Positions 43,621-52,449 of a stretch of DNA of 61,471 bases are shown here, piece by piece. The translations under genes and the position numbers were made by a program. Position 1 is the stretch's first letter; each line of letters opens with the position of its first letter. Origin of the DNA: Anaerolineae bacterium (GTDB lineage: Bacteria > Chloroflexota > Anaerolineae > Aggregatilineales > Phototrophicaceae); contig JAGWBC010000001.1 in NCBI GenBank assembly GCA_021296115.1, positions 25,656 to 87,126 on the forward strand. The letters run 5' to 3'. The notes under the pieces were generated by a model. That model was not told the origin of the DNA and ran no database searches. It saw only the letters and a list, made by a program, of their open reading frames with translations.

Positions 43621-43718
43621 ACGCAAGGGACAGCTGGAGCGCATACAAAACGAACAGTGCTTATGACCGATTGTCATGTATCCAATAGATTGCGACAGCA
43701 AGAGGACTGCAAGCCTGT

Positions 43719-43748
43719 AGTGTACGACATAAAAATTGGTCTTGTCAA
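43719..43748 (-). promoter_or_regulatory. Promoter of rpoB
   Basis: Reading leftward, a perfect -35 TTGACA (43748-43743) and -10 TACACT (43724-43719) are 18 bases apart. Transcription would begin near 43712, about 175 bases before the rpoB start codon. This supports independent expression of rpoB. Confidence 0.75.
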
Positions 43749-43860
43749 GGCTGACCTTCACACTAGGCCCAATGCCGAAGATGCTTCTTGAAATGATAAC
43801 ATAGCCGCCGGCCATTAAAAGTCTCTGTTTTCATATAGCCGCCGTGAGAAAGACGAATCA

Positions 43861-44673
43861 ATGACGCAAGGCGCCAATCGATCACAGGAACGACGCAACG
43901 TCAAAGATCACGTGCAGCAGCGATTCGGCGTTGTCGCGGCCAATTATCGCACCAGCCGTGTGCACGCGTCGGGCCAGGACCTTGATCTGATGGTCGCTTC
44001 CGTCGCGCTCGATAAAAACATAAAAGTCTTGGACGCCGGCTGTGGCGCCGGTCATACCTCGCTGGCCTTTGCCCCGCGGGTCGCGCGGGTGGTCGCCTGC
44101 GATTTTACCGGCGCCATGCTGGAGCAGGCGGCGACGCTGGCGAAGGAGCGCGGCATAGACAATATCGACACGCAGCTGGCTGATGTCGAGGACCTGCCCT
44201 TTCCAGCGCGCGGTTTCGATCTGGTGGTCACGCGATACAGCGCGCATCACTGGCTGCGGCCCCAACGAGCGCTGGCTGAGTTCCGCCGCCTGCTGAAGGA
44301 CGACGGCGTCTTCATCATCAGCGATATCATGGCGCGGGAAGACTACGCCCAGGACACGTTTCTGCAGACGATTGAATTGCTGCGCGATCCATCTCACGTG
44401 CGTGATTATCGCATTTCCGAGTGGCGGGCGATGCTGTCCGCGGCCGGCTTCAGCAGCGAGTTGCTGCTGCGCTTTGACCTGAGGCTGGGCTTTGAAACCT
44501 GGGTCAAGCGCATGGCGACGCCGCGTCAAAATGCGGACATGATTCTGTCGCTGTTCAAGGGAGCGCCGGAGGATATCCGCCGTGGCTTCGGCTGGCGGAA
44601 TGATGCGCCGGGCAGCGACATGAGCTTCACGATTCCGGGAGCGGTCATCCGCGGAACCGCGCAGCGGGATTAG
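43861..44673 (+). CDS. SAM-dependent methyltransferase (UbiE/YcgJ-like)
   Basis: 270 residues with a class I methyltransferase fold. Motif I is VLDAGCGAGHTS (about 58-69), motif II ends in VACDFTGAM, and FDLVVTRYSAHHW is the following strand and helix. The group is close to menaquinone/ubiquinone methyltransferases and small-molecule methyltransferases of the Methyltransf_11 family, but the substrate is not evident. A membrane segment is absent. It is divergent from rpoB and convergent with the ABC-F gene, with which it shares a TTAG stop overlap (44670-44673). Confidence 0.9.
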   Translation: MTQGANRSQERRNVKDHVQQRFGVVAANYRTSRVHASGQDLDLMVASVALDKNIKVLDAGCGAGHTSLAFAPRVARVVACDFTGAMLEQAATLAKERGIDNIDTQLADVEDLPFPARGFDLVVTRYSAHHWLRPQRALAEFRRLLKDDGVFIISDIMAREDYAQDTFLQTIELLRDPSHVRDYRISEWRAMLSAAGFSSELLLRFDLRLGFETWVKRMATPRQNADMILSLFKGAPEDIRRGFGWRNDAPGSDMSFTIPGAVIRGTAQRD

Positions 44674-46316
44674 CTCAGGCCCTGCGCTTCCAGAAACTCG
44701 GTGTAACCGCCGTGGAATTCGCGTAGCTTTCCGGCGCGAATCTCGACCAGGCGGTCGACGGTCTGGTCGAGAAAATAGCGATCGTGCGAGACGATCAACA
44801 CCGTTCCCAGGAATTCATCCAGCGCGTCTTCCAGCACCTCAACCGAAGCGATGTCGAGATTGTTGGTGGGCTCGTCGAGCAGGAGCAGGTTTGGCTTCCG
44901 CAGCATAACCAGGGCCAGCTGCAATCGGCTGCGTTCTCCACCGGACAGCGTGCGAATGGCTTGGCGCGCCTGTTCGTAGCTGAAGGCCATTCGCAGCAGA
45001 AAGTTCACCGCGCTGGATTCGCTGCTGTTCTGGATGTTGCGGATGAGCTCCAGCGGCGTACGGTCCAGCCAGGCGTCCAAGGTCTGATGCTCTTGCGAGT
45101 AGTAGCCGATACGAATGCTGGGGCCCAGCTTGATTTCGCCCGCCAGCGGCGCAAGTTCGCCAAGGATCAAGCGCAGCAGCACCGTTTTGCCCGCGCCGTT
45201 GGGCCCGATGACGCCGACCCGCTCGCCATGACGCAGCAGAAGATCGGCGTCGATGATCAGCGGCTGATCATCGAATGCGACTGAGACATCGACCAGTTCA
45301 AGGACCTTCTTGCTGCCGCGCCAGCCGTCGACTTTGAAACCCATCAGCCGGGGATCGGCGACTTTGTCGATGATTTCGCCGCGCTCTTCCATCTTTTCCA
45401 GCATACGACGCCGTTGACGCGCAGCCAGCATATGCTTGCGGCTCAGCACCTGTTTGGCCCAGCGTTCGAAGCGTTCGATCATTGCTTCGAGGCGGGCGAT
45501 TTCCTTCTGCTGCGTCACATATTGCTGCTGTTGACGCAGGCGCCGCAATTCTTTCTCGTTGAGGTACCAGGAATAATTGCCGTGATAGGTGGTGAGCTTG
45601 CCCTCGGCCAGTTCCACGGTCTGCGTCGCCACTTCGTCCAGCAGGTAGCGGTCGTGGGAGATGATGACAACGCACTTGGGATAATTGAGAATGAAGCGCT
45701 CAAGCTGATTCTTGCCGGCCATATCGAGGTGGTTGTCGGGTTCATCCAGCAGCAGAATGTCAGGGGCGGATACGGCCAGCTGCACCAGCGCCACCATCTT
45801 TTTTTGACCGCCGGAGAGCGCGGCTGTCGGCAGTTCGAAGTCATCCGCGCTGAAACCCAACATCGCCAGCAGTTCGCGCACATGGCTGGCGTGGCGGTTG
45901 CCGTTCATCGCTTCAAAATGCAGGAGCTGCGCCTCGAGCTCAGCAAGTGTCTGCGAAAGCAGCGCTTCATCGCCGTAGACCGTCGGATCGGCCAACTGGC
46001 TTTCGATGGCGCCCAGCTTTTCTTCCGCCTGGGCCAATTCCGGCGGCTTGATCAGCGCGGTTTCAATCAGCGACTTATCGGCCGGCAAGCTGATATCTTG
46101 CGGCAAATAGCCGATGCGAATGCCGCGCTGCGCCGTGATCTGGCCGCGGTCAGGCTCGACCTCGCCCAAAAGAACCCTGAACAATGTCGACTTGCCGGCG
46201 CCGTTGGGACCGACCAGGGCGATGCGATCGCGGTCGCCAATGGTCCAGGACAAGCCGCGATATAGCTCGCTGCCGGCGAGATTTACCGTGATATTATTGA
46301 CCTGCAGTACTTGCAT
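44670..46316 (-). CDS. ABC-F family ATPase
   Basis: 548 residues from ATG 46316, with two ATPase domains and no membrane part; ABC-F proteins act on the ribosome, some of them protecting it from antibiotics or relieving stalling. Domain 1 has Walker A GPNGAGKST (36-44), signature ALSGGQKK and Walker B LLLDEPDNHLD (188-198). Domain 2 has GPNGAGKT, LSGGERSR and LLLDEPTNNLD. Between them is the linker with KHMLAARQRRRML, the P-site tRNA interaction motif region. The first Walker B box has Asp194 where most members have Thr (DEPT), a change worth noting. The subtype is uncertain. Divergent from the M19-like gene. Confidence 0.92.
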   Translation of the reverse strand: MQVLQVNNITVNLAGSELYRGLSWTIGDRDRIALVGPNGAGKSTLFRVLLGEVEPDRGQITAQRGIRIGYLPQDISLPADKSLIETALIKPPELAQAEEKLGAIESQLADPTVYGDEALLSQTLAELEAQLLHFEAMNGNRHASHVRELLAMLGFSADDFELPTAALSGGQKKMVALVQLAVSAPDILLLDEPDNHLDMAGKNQLERFILNYPKCVVIISHDRYLLDEVATQTVELAEGKLTTYHGNYSWYLNEKELRRLRQQQQYVTQQKEIARLEAMIERFERWAKQVLSRKHMLAARQRRRMLEKMEERGEIIDKVADPRLMGFKVDGWRGSKKVLELVDVSVAFDDQPLIIDADLLLRHGERVGVIGPNGAGKTVLLRLILGELAPLAGEIKLGPSIRIGYYSQEHQTLDAWLDRTPLELIRNIQNSSESSAVNFLLRMAFSYEQARQAIRTLSGGERSRLQLALVMLRKPNLLLLDEPTNNLDIASVEVLEDALDEFLGTVLIVSHDRYFLDQTVDRLVEIRAGKLREFHGGYTEFLEAQGLS

Positions 46317-46436
46317 ACTTGAGCTCGCTGCCTGGTGGTAGTGAAGAGTGCGCTTCGAGGATAGCACAAGTGGCGGCGGGCTTGGATGGCCCAGGACAGC
46401 AGCGCCCATACTCTAATATTAAAAGAGATGATCTTT

Positions 46437-46462
46437 GTTGCCGCGCCGAGGCGCTCGGCAAC
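46437..46462 (+). other. Stable hairpin just before the M19-like gene
   Basis: GTTGCCG (46437-46443) pairs with CGGCAAC (46456-46462), and GCC/GGC in the middle can extend it. It ends 15 bases before the ATG at 46478 and would sit in the 5' leader. It may affect translation or mRNA stability; no T-run follows, so it is not called a terminator. A TAATAT box lies about 24 bases before the hairpin. Confidence 0.4.
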
Positions 46463-46477
46463 AGGAAGAAGGCCGGA

Positions 46478-47539
46478 ATGATAATCGTTGACGCCCAGCA
46501 AAATATCGCCTTCAACGCCCAGCAGCTTGGGCGCGACTATGTGAAATGGGCCTGGAATCAGCGCCAAAGTGATTCGCGCGGCGACGCGCCGCCCGCCACC
46601 ACCAGCCTGTATGACAATCTGCTGGGGAGGGTCGCCATTGTCTTTGGCAGCCTGCAAGTGATAGCCGAGTCGTCGCCTCACTTAAAAGCCTGGCAGCCAT
46701 TCAGCTATCGGTCGGCTGACGATGCCCGGCAGCTCGCGCTTTGGCAGCTGGATTATTACCGACGCCTGGCCGACGAGAATGACAGCATCCAGCTCGTTCT
46801 CACGCAGCAAGACCTGAGGACGGTGTTAGAGTCCTGGGATCCGGATAAGTCTATCGGCCAGCGCGTTCAGGGAATCGTCGTCCTTATGAAGGGGGCTGCA
46901 GCGATAAGGGAACCGCAGCAATGCGAAGAGTGGCTGGAATATGGGCTGCGAATCGTGGCGCCGGCCTGGCAGAAAAATCGCTACACTGATGGCTATGAGG
47001 GCGATCTTACGCTGACGGGCTATGAGCTGCTAGAAGTGATGGCCGGCTTCAATCTGCTGCTTGACATATCCGGACTATCAGAGCGCGCTTCGGCGGACGC
47101 CATTGAGCGTTACGGCGGTCCGATTTTCGCCAGCCACGCCAATCCGCGGCGCTTTCACGATAGTCCGCGCTGCCTGGCGGATTCCTTGATTCATCGGCTG
47201 GCGGAGCGCGATGGAGTGATGGGCATCATGGTGTATAATCGTTTTCTAAGGAAAGACTGGCATCGCAGCGACCCGCAGCGACGGGTTACGGTGTCGCATT
47301 GGGTTGACGCGGTAGATTATGTCTGTCAGTTGACCGGCGCTGTTGACCATGTTGGGCTGGGCAGCAACATCGACGGCGGATACGCTTTTAACAGTTTGCC
47401 TGATCAAATTGATACGGCCAGCGATTTATGGCTGCTGCGGAAGGCCCTGCTCGAGCGCGGATTCAGCGCAGACGATGTACGGGCAATTCTGGGCGGCAAT
47501 ATGCTGCGCAAATTGAGGGAGTCCTTGCCGAAGGGCTAG
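46478..47539 (+). CDS. M19 dipeptidase-like protein lacking most metal ligands
   Basis: 353 residues from ATG 46478. The whole length follows the renal/membrane dipeptidase (M19) layout: an N-terminal VDAQQN, LLLDISGLS, PIFASHANPRRFHDSPRCLAD, and HVGLGSNIDGG. In the active family these read D-G-H-N-D, D-V-S-H, S-H-S plus R-N, and H-V-G-x-G-S-D-x-D-G. Compared with them, His and Asp of the first site are Gln7 and Asn9, the bridging Glu of the E-G-G element is Lys138, and the next His is Gly199; only His220 is kept. The fold is likely conserved, but the dinuclear zinc centre is not, so a non-hydrolytic or changed role is likely. It is followed after 5 bases by a four-helix membrane protein gene. 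Confidence 0.85.
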   Translation: MIIVDAQQNIAFNAQQLGRDYVKWAWNQRQSDSRGDAPPATTSLYDNLLGRVAIVFGSLQVIAESSPHLKAWQPFSYRSADDARQLALWQLDYYRRLADENDSIQLVLTQQDLRTVLESWDPDKSIGQRVQGIVVLMKGAAAIREPQQCEEWLEYGLRIVAPAWQKNRYTDGYEGDLTLTGYELLEVMAGFNLLLDISGLSERASADAIERYGGPIFASHANPRRFHDSPRCLADSLIHRLAERDGVMGIMVYNRFLRKDWHRSDPQRRVTVSHWVDAVDYVCQLTGAVDHVGLGSNIDGGYAFNSLPDQIDTASDLWLLRKALLERGFSADDVRAILGGNMLRKLRESLPKG

Positions 47540-47544
47540 AACTT

Positions 47545-48060
47545 ATGTGGCGCTTTGCACAAGTTGGCATTGCCTTAGGCGCTCTGGGCGTCATGATTTG
47601 CTTCATGGGGCTGTTTCCCGGGGTAACCGGCGCCCCGACCACCGTCGGCATCGGCCTGGTTCAGGTGGCTATGGTGCTAGTCGGCTACAGCCTGCTCATT
47701 CTGGGCGCATTGACCTATCTCAAGTACACATTTTTTCTTGAAGTTCCAGCCACGCTAAGCCAGCAAGTCGGCGTGCGTCTGGCGCTGACGGGCATTTTGT
47801 TTGCCGCGCTGGCCGGGCTGGCGGATATCCTCGGTTTCGGCACTCACATTCGCGATGATTCCGGCGATATCTTTTTCGGGCAGCTGCAGGTGATCGGCAT
47901 CCTGGCGAGCTTTGCTTTGTCATCGCTAGGCGTCCTGGTTTACGTTTTAGCGGGGGCGCACATCGCCCGGCACGCCCCGGTGGAGGCGCTCAGCGAGAGC
48001 ATCGCCGGCGTTGACGACACCAGAGAGTTGATGCTGGTCGAACTCGACGAGCCGCTGTAG
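47545..48060 (+). CDS. Four-helix membrane protein of unknown function
   Basis: 171 residues from ATG 47545, only 5 bases after the M19-like gene, so the two are almost certainly co-transcribed. Four hydrophobic helices: about 4-24, 33-54, 73-96 and 111-134, with short loops and a C-terminal acidic tail (about 145-171, ending in VELDEPL). No family recognised. The arrangement suggests a partner of the M19-like protein, which is inference. Confidence 0.8.
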   Translation: MWRFAQVGIALGALGVMICFMGLFPGVTGAPTTVGIGLVQVAMVLVGYSLLILGALTYLKYTFFLEVPATLSQQVGVRLALTGILFAALAGLADILGFGTHIRDDSGDIFFGQLQVIGILASFALSSLGVLVYVLAGAHIARHAPVEALSESIAGVDDTRELMLVELDEPL

Positions 48061-48100
48061 TTCTCGTCATTACCAGACGCATTTGGGTCACTGAACTGCT

Positions 48101-49267
48101 GTGCAAGTTTATAGGAAGTCGGCGCCGAGCAAGCCTGCCAAGCTGCTATACGTGGTCAACATCCCGCGTTTTTTTGTGTCGCATCGCCTGCCCCTGGCTT
48201 TGGCGGCGCGCGCTGAGGGATTCGATGTTCAGGTCGCGGCATCCGATGCGGATCCGGAATCGGCTGAGCGCATCGCCGCGGCCGGATTGCCCTTTCATCC
48301 CTTGCCTTTGAGCCAGCACGGCCTGAATCCACTGCGCGAGCTGCGGACGATTTTTGCCTTGCGACGGCTGTACAAGCGCCTCGAGCCCGATTTGCTGCAT
48401 CACGTCAGCATCAAGCCGGTGATCTACGGCGGCATCGCAGCCAAGTTAAGTCGACGCCGCTCGGTCATCCAGGCGATGAGCGGCTTGGGCTACCTGCACG
48501 TCAGCGAACAGCGGCGCGCCAGGCTGCTCGAGAAGCTCAGCAGGCCGGCGTTTAAGTTCGCGCTTGCGGGCGCCGGCACAGTCATGATTTTCCAGAATCC
48601 GGACGATCGGCACGTATTCGTCATGCGCGGTTTGGTCGCGGCGGAGAGGACCGTGGTCATACGCGGCTCGGGCGTAGACGAGATGGAATTCGCGCCGCGT
48701 CCTGAAGACAGATCAGGCCTGCCGGTTGTGCTTTTCGCCGGGCGTCTGCTCTGGGAAAAAGGCGTGGGCGAATTCGTCGAATTGGCGCGCAGGTTAAAGG
48801 GTCAGGCGCGCTTTCGCGTGGTCGGTTATGAAGAGCCCAGCAGCCCGTCGAATGTGCCAGCGGCGCAACTGCAAGCTTGGCATGAGGCCGGCATCATCGA
48901 ATGGCGCGGGCAACAGTACGATATGGCGCGGGTCTTCGGCGAGTGCAATATCGTCTGCCTGCCGTCAACGTATGGCGAAGGCGTACCCAAGGTGCTGATC
49001 GAGGCGGCTGCCTGCGGACGGGCTTGCGTAACGACCGATACGCCCGGATGCCGGGAAATCGTGCGTCATGGCGCCAATGGGTTGCTGGTACCACCGAAAG
49101 ACCAGGACGCGCTAAGGGAGGCCGTAAAGCAGCTCGTCGAAGACCCGGAATTGAGACGGTCATACGGCGCCAAGGGGCGTGAGATCGCGCTGCAAGCATT
49201 TACCCTGCGCCGCGTCGCCGAAGAAACGATAGCGCTGTATCAATCGTTATTGGAAGGCGACCGCTGA
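48101..49267 (+). CDS. Glycosyltransferase family 4 protein
   Basis: 388 residues from GTG 48101, since no ATG stands near the conserved N-terminus. GT-B fold: N-terminal domain with LLYVVNIPRFFVSHRLPLAL, and C-terminal nucleotide-sugar domain with VVLFAGRLLWEKGVGEFV, LPSTYGEGVPKVLIEAAACG (the E-x7-E region with both glutamates) and TDTPGCREIV. Close to bacterial GT4 enzymes that add hexoses or N-acetylhexosamines during capsule or O-antigen synthesis. The donor sugar is not predictable. It lies 40 bases after the four-helix membrane protein and may be the end of the same operon. No other polysaccharide genes are near. Confidence 0.9.
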   Translation: MQVYRKSAPSKPAKLLYVVNIPRFFVSHRLPLALAARAEGFDVQVAASDADPESAERIAAAGLPFHPLPLSQHGLNPLRELRTIFALRRLYKRLEPDLLHHVSIKPVIYGGIAAKLSRRRSVIQAMSGLGYLHVSEQRRARLLEKLSRPAFKFALAGAGTVMIFQNPDDRHVFVMRGLVAAERTVVIRGSGVDEMEFAPRPEDRSGLPVVLFAGRLLWEKGVGEFVELARRLKGQARFRVVGYEEPSSPSNVPAAQLQAWHEAGIIEWRGQQYDMARVFGECNIVCLPSTYGEGVPKVLIEAAACGRACVTTDTPGCREIVRHGANGLLVPPKDQDALREAVKQLVEDPELRRSYGAKGREIALQAFTLRRVAEETIALYQSLLEGDR

Positions 49268-49281
49268 ACGCTCAGCAGTTG

Positions 49282-49650
49282 TCAAGGCGCGGCTGATGCC
49301 TGCGCCGTCAGCGTAGCCCCCGCGCAGATCGGCGGTCCACCGGGCGGATAAGTCCAAGTCTGCGGCAATTGCGCTTGTGCTGCCATGTCGAGGAACTCCT
49401 GGTATATCTTCATCAGCCCGGCGCAATCTCCGCGAATCTCCGCTGACTGACCTTGCAAGTACCAGCACTCCAGACGGCGCTCTTCAACGTCAACCTGCCC
49501 TTCGACCTGTAAGCGACTGCAACGGCTCAAGGCGGACTGCGCAGTAAGATAATCGCCGTCAAGATATAGTAATCGACCCAGCTTATACCAACCATCCGAC
49601 CAGGCTGGCGCCAGCTTCGCGGCTGATGCGCAGCGCATTCTCGCGGTCAA
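49282..49650 (-). pseudogene. TPR-protein remnant, 3' part
   Basis: An open frame of about 120 residues, reading leftward, is clearly TPR-like: AKLAPAWSDGWYKLGRLLYL followed by DGDYLTAQSALSRCSRLQ and a second helical pair (ECWYLQGQSAEIRGDCAGLM). The C-terminus is Pro-rich (TWTYPPGGPPICAG). The only starts are a TTG at 49650 and an internal ATG, neither with a ribosome site. Just upstream other TPR-like pieces (RENALRISREAGAS; in the next block LRQTIRASLAAIQS) continue in different frames, then a MITE interrupts the sequence. The simplest reading is a decayed gene; an intact short protein is possible. Confidence 0.6.
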
Positions 49651-49657
49651 GCGCGCA

Positions 49658-49940
49658 GGCTCTGAATCCAGCGCAATTGCATCAAATTATTTTCAACACA
49701 GTGAGCGCAGAGGACACAGAGTTTTAGGAGTTAAGACGACTATTCTTCTAAATCTGCGGTCTGGAATCGGCAACAGTCACTAGCGAAACGTGATTTGTCA
49801 CCACAAATCACAGTTCAAATAAGACATGAACACATATTTTTTGCCTCTGTGATCTCTGCGCCCTCTGTAGTTGATTTTCAGTTTAGATTCCCACCTTTTC
49901 AGCCGCTTTCATTTTGATGCAATTGCCCTGGCTCTGAATC
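49658..49940 (+). mobile_element. MITE with 18-bp inverted ends and 11-bp target duplication
   Basis: GGCTCTGAATC occurs at 49658-49668 and again at 49930-49940. Between the copies is an AT-rich element of about 260 bases, with ends AGCGCAATTGCATCAAAT (49670-49687) and, on the other strand from 49929, AGGGCAATTGCATCAAAA. These inverted ends differ at two positions of 18. The interior has CACAGAG and CTCTGTG motifs and no gene. An 11-bp direct repeat directly flanking inverted ends is the mark of transposition. It differs from copies A and B in its ends and composition. Confidence 0.8.
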
Positions 49941-49989
49941 GCGGCCAGGGACGCGCGAATAGTTTGGCGGAGTAGCGAGTTACTTTCAT
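49941..49989 (-). pseudogene. Upstream remnant of the interrupted TPR gene
   Basis: An ATG at 49989 opens a frame that ends inside the MITE, and another frame here reads LRQTIRASLAAIQS, similar to the start of TPR helices. If the MITE and one target copy are removed, the sequence runs into the remnant at 49282-49650 but in a shifted frame. The gene was therefore probably already broken or has since gained shifts. A TATACT box lies further upstream. The rest of the gap to 50131 shows no gene; a GGCGCC inverted pair there is not a tRNA. Confidence 0.4.
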
Positions 49990-50131
49990 TCGACCTGCGG
50001 TTGAGTCAATGGATAAGCGACGGCGCCAGGACTTGGCAGAAGTCTAATGGAGTATAAGAAAATACGCCCAATCGAATCCGGCGCCAGCCAATCAAGCGCT
50101 AAGTCAAATGTATTCCTACGCTGAAAGGTCA

Positions 50132-50794
50132 TCAGCCCAGGCTGGCTGCCTTGTGCGCCGCGCGGATGGGCTCGGGCAAGCGGAATCGCGGCGCGCAGGC
50201 CAAGACCAGTTCCAGGGCGCTTTCGAGATTGGCCAAGTGCCCCACCGACACGTATACCGGCTTGACGCCCGTTCGCGTTCGCAGCACAGCCCCAAGCTGT
50301 TCCCCGCGGTAGAACAGAGGCATGCGGCTGCCTTTCTCCTTGTCCGGCTCATCGTACTCGCCAATATAATGCGACTTGCCGCAGCCAATTGTCGGACGCC
50401 CGAGCCACAAGCCCAGGTGGGCGGCAATGCCCATGCGCCGCGGATGAATTTGCCCCATGCCATCAAAGATTATTGCATCGGGTTCACTGCCGAGTTTGCT
50501 CAGCGCCTGCAAGATTGCGGGAGCTTCGCGGAAAGCCAGCAGACCCGGAATATAAGGAAAGCGGGTTGCCTGCTGCGCGACGACCGTCTCGATGGGTGAC
50601 AAATCGGGAAAGCTCATGACGACAATTGCCGCCCGTGTTTGACCGCCTTTGACGCTTACATCGACGCCCGCGACGCGCTTTATGCGGTCGATCGCCAGCG
50701 GACGGTCGCTTATCAGCCGGGCAGCCAGCTCGGCTTGCAGGGCGATTGCCGACTTCGGGCTGAGGTCCCAGTCGTGCAGCGGCTCAATGTCCAT
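50132..50794 (-). CDS. nfi: Endonuclease V (deoxyinosine 3' endonuclease)
   Basis: 220 residues. Endonuclease V cuts one phosphodiester beyond deoxyinosine in damaged DNA, and some bacterial forms also act on inosine in RNA. The catalytic and wedge residues match the Thermotoga enzyme: Asp45 in VAGVDVSV, Tyr81 in the PYIPG wedge, Glu90 in LAFREAP, Asp111 in IIFDGMGQIHPR and His117. The downstream GCGKSHYIGEY and GHLANLESALELVL stretches complete the family pattern. It begins 33 bases after rpoD on the same strand and is likely co-transcribed with dnaG and rpoD. Confidence 0.95.
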   Translation of the reverse strand: MDIEPLHDWDLSPKSAIALQAELAARLISDRPLAIDRIKRVAGVDVSVKGGQTRAAIVVMSFPDLSPIETVVAQQATRFPYIPGLLAFREAPAILQALSKLGSEPDAIIFDGMGQIHPRRMGIAAHLGLWLGRPTIGCGKSHYIGEYDEPDKEKGSRMPLFYRGEQLGAVLRTRTGVKPVYVSVGHLANLESALELVLACAPRFRLPEPIRAAHKAASLG

Positions 50795-50826
50795 TGGACA
50801 GCCGGGGCCGAGCGCTGAGCAGAGGC

Positions 50827-52398
<1,572 letters not shown>

Positions 52399-52449
52399 CT
52401 TGCTGACTCCTACTGTTGAATTCGATGATTGCCACGTTGGGAGTACTTG

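Larger units (their letters stand above)
43537..43860. other. Divergent spacer between rpoB and the methyltransferase
   Basis: 324 bases without a gene. It contains the rpoB promoter and leader. On the + strand it includes a CATATAG-type -10 candidate before the methyltransferase gene, but no convincing -35. A short Pro/Arg-rich open frame on the reverse strand lacks a ribosome site and is not called. Confidence 0.55.

Noticed and set aside
50018-50097. A tRNA-like stretch bounded by GGCGCC and containing ATCGAATCC
   Set aside because: No T-stem, anticodon stem or D-stem can be paired in the correct spacing; only the outer palindrome is real.
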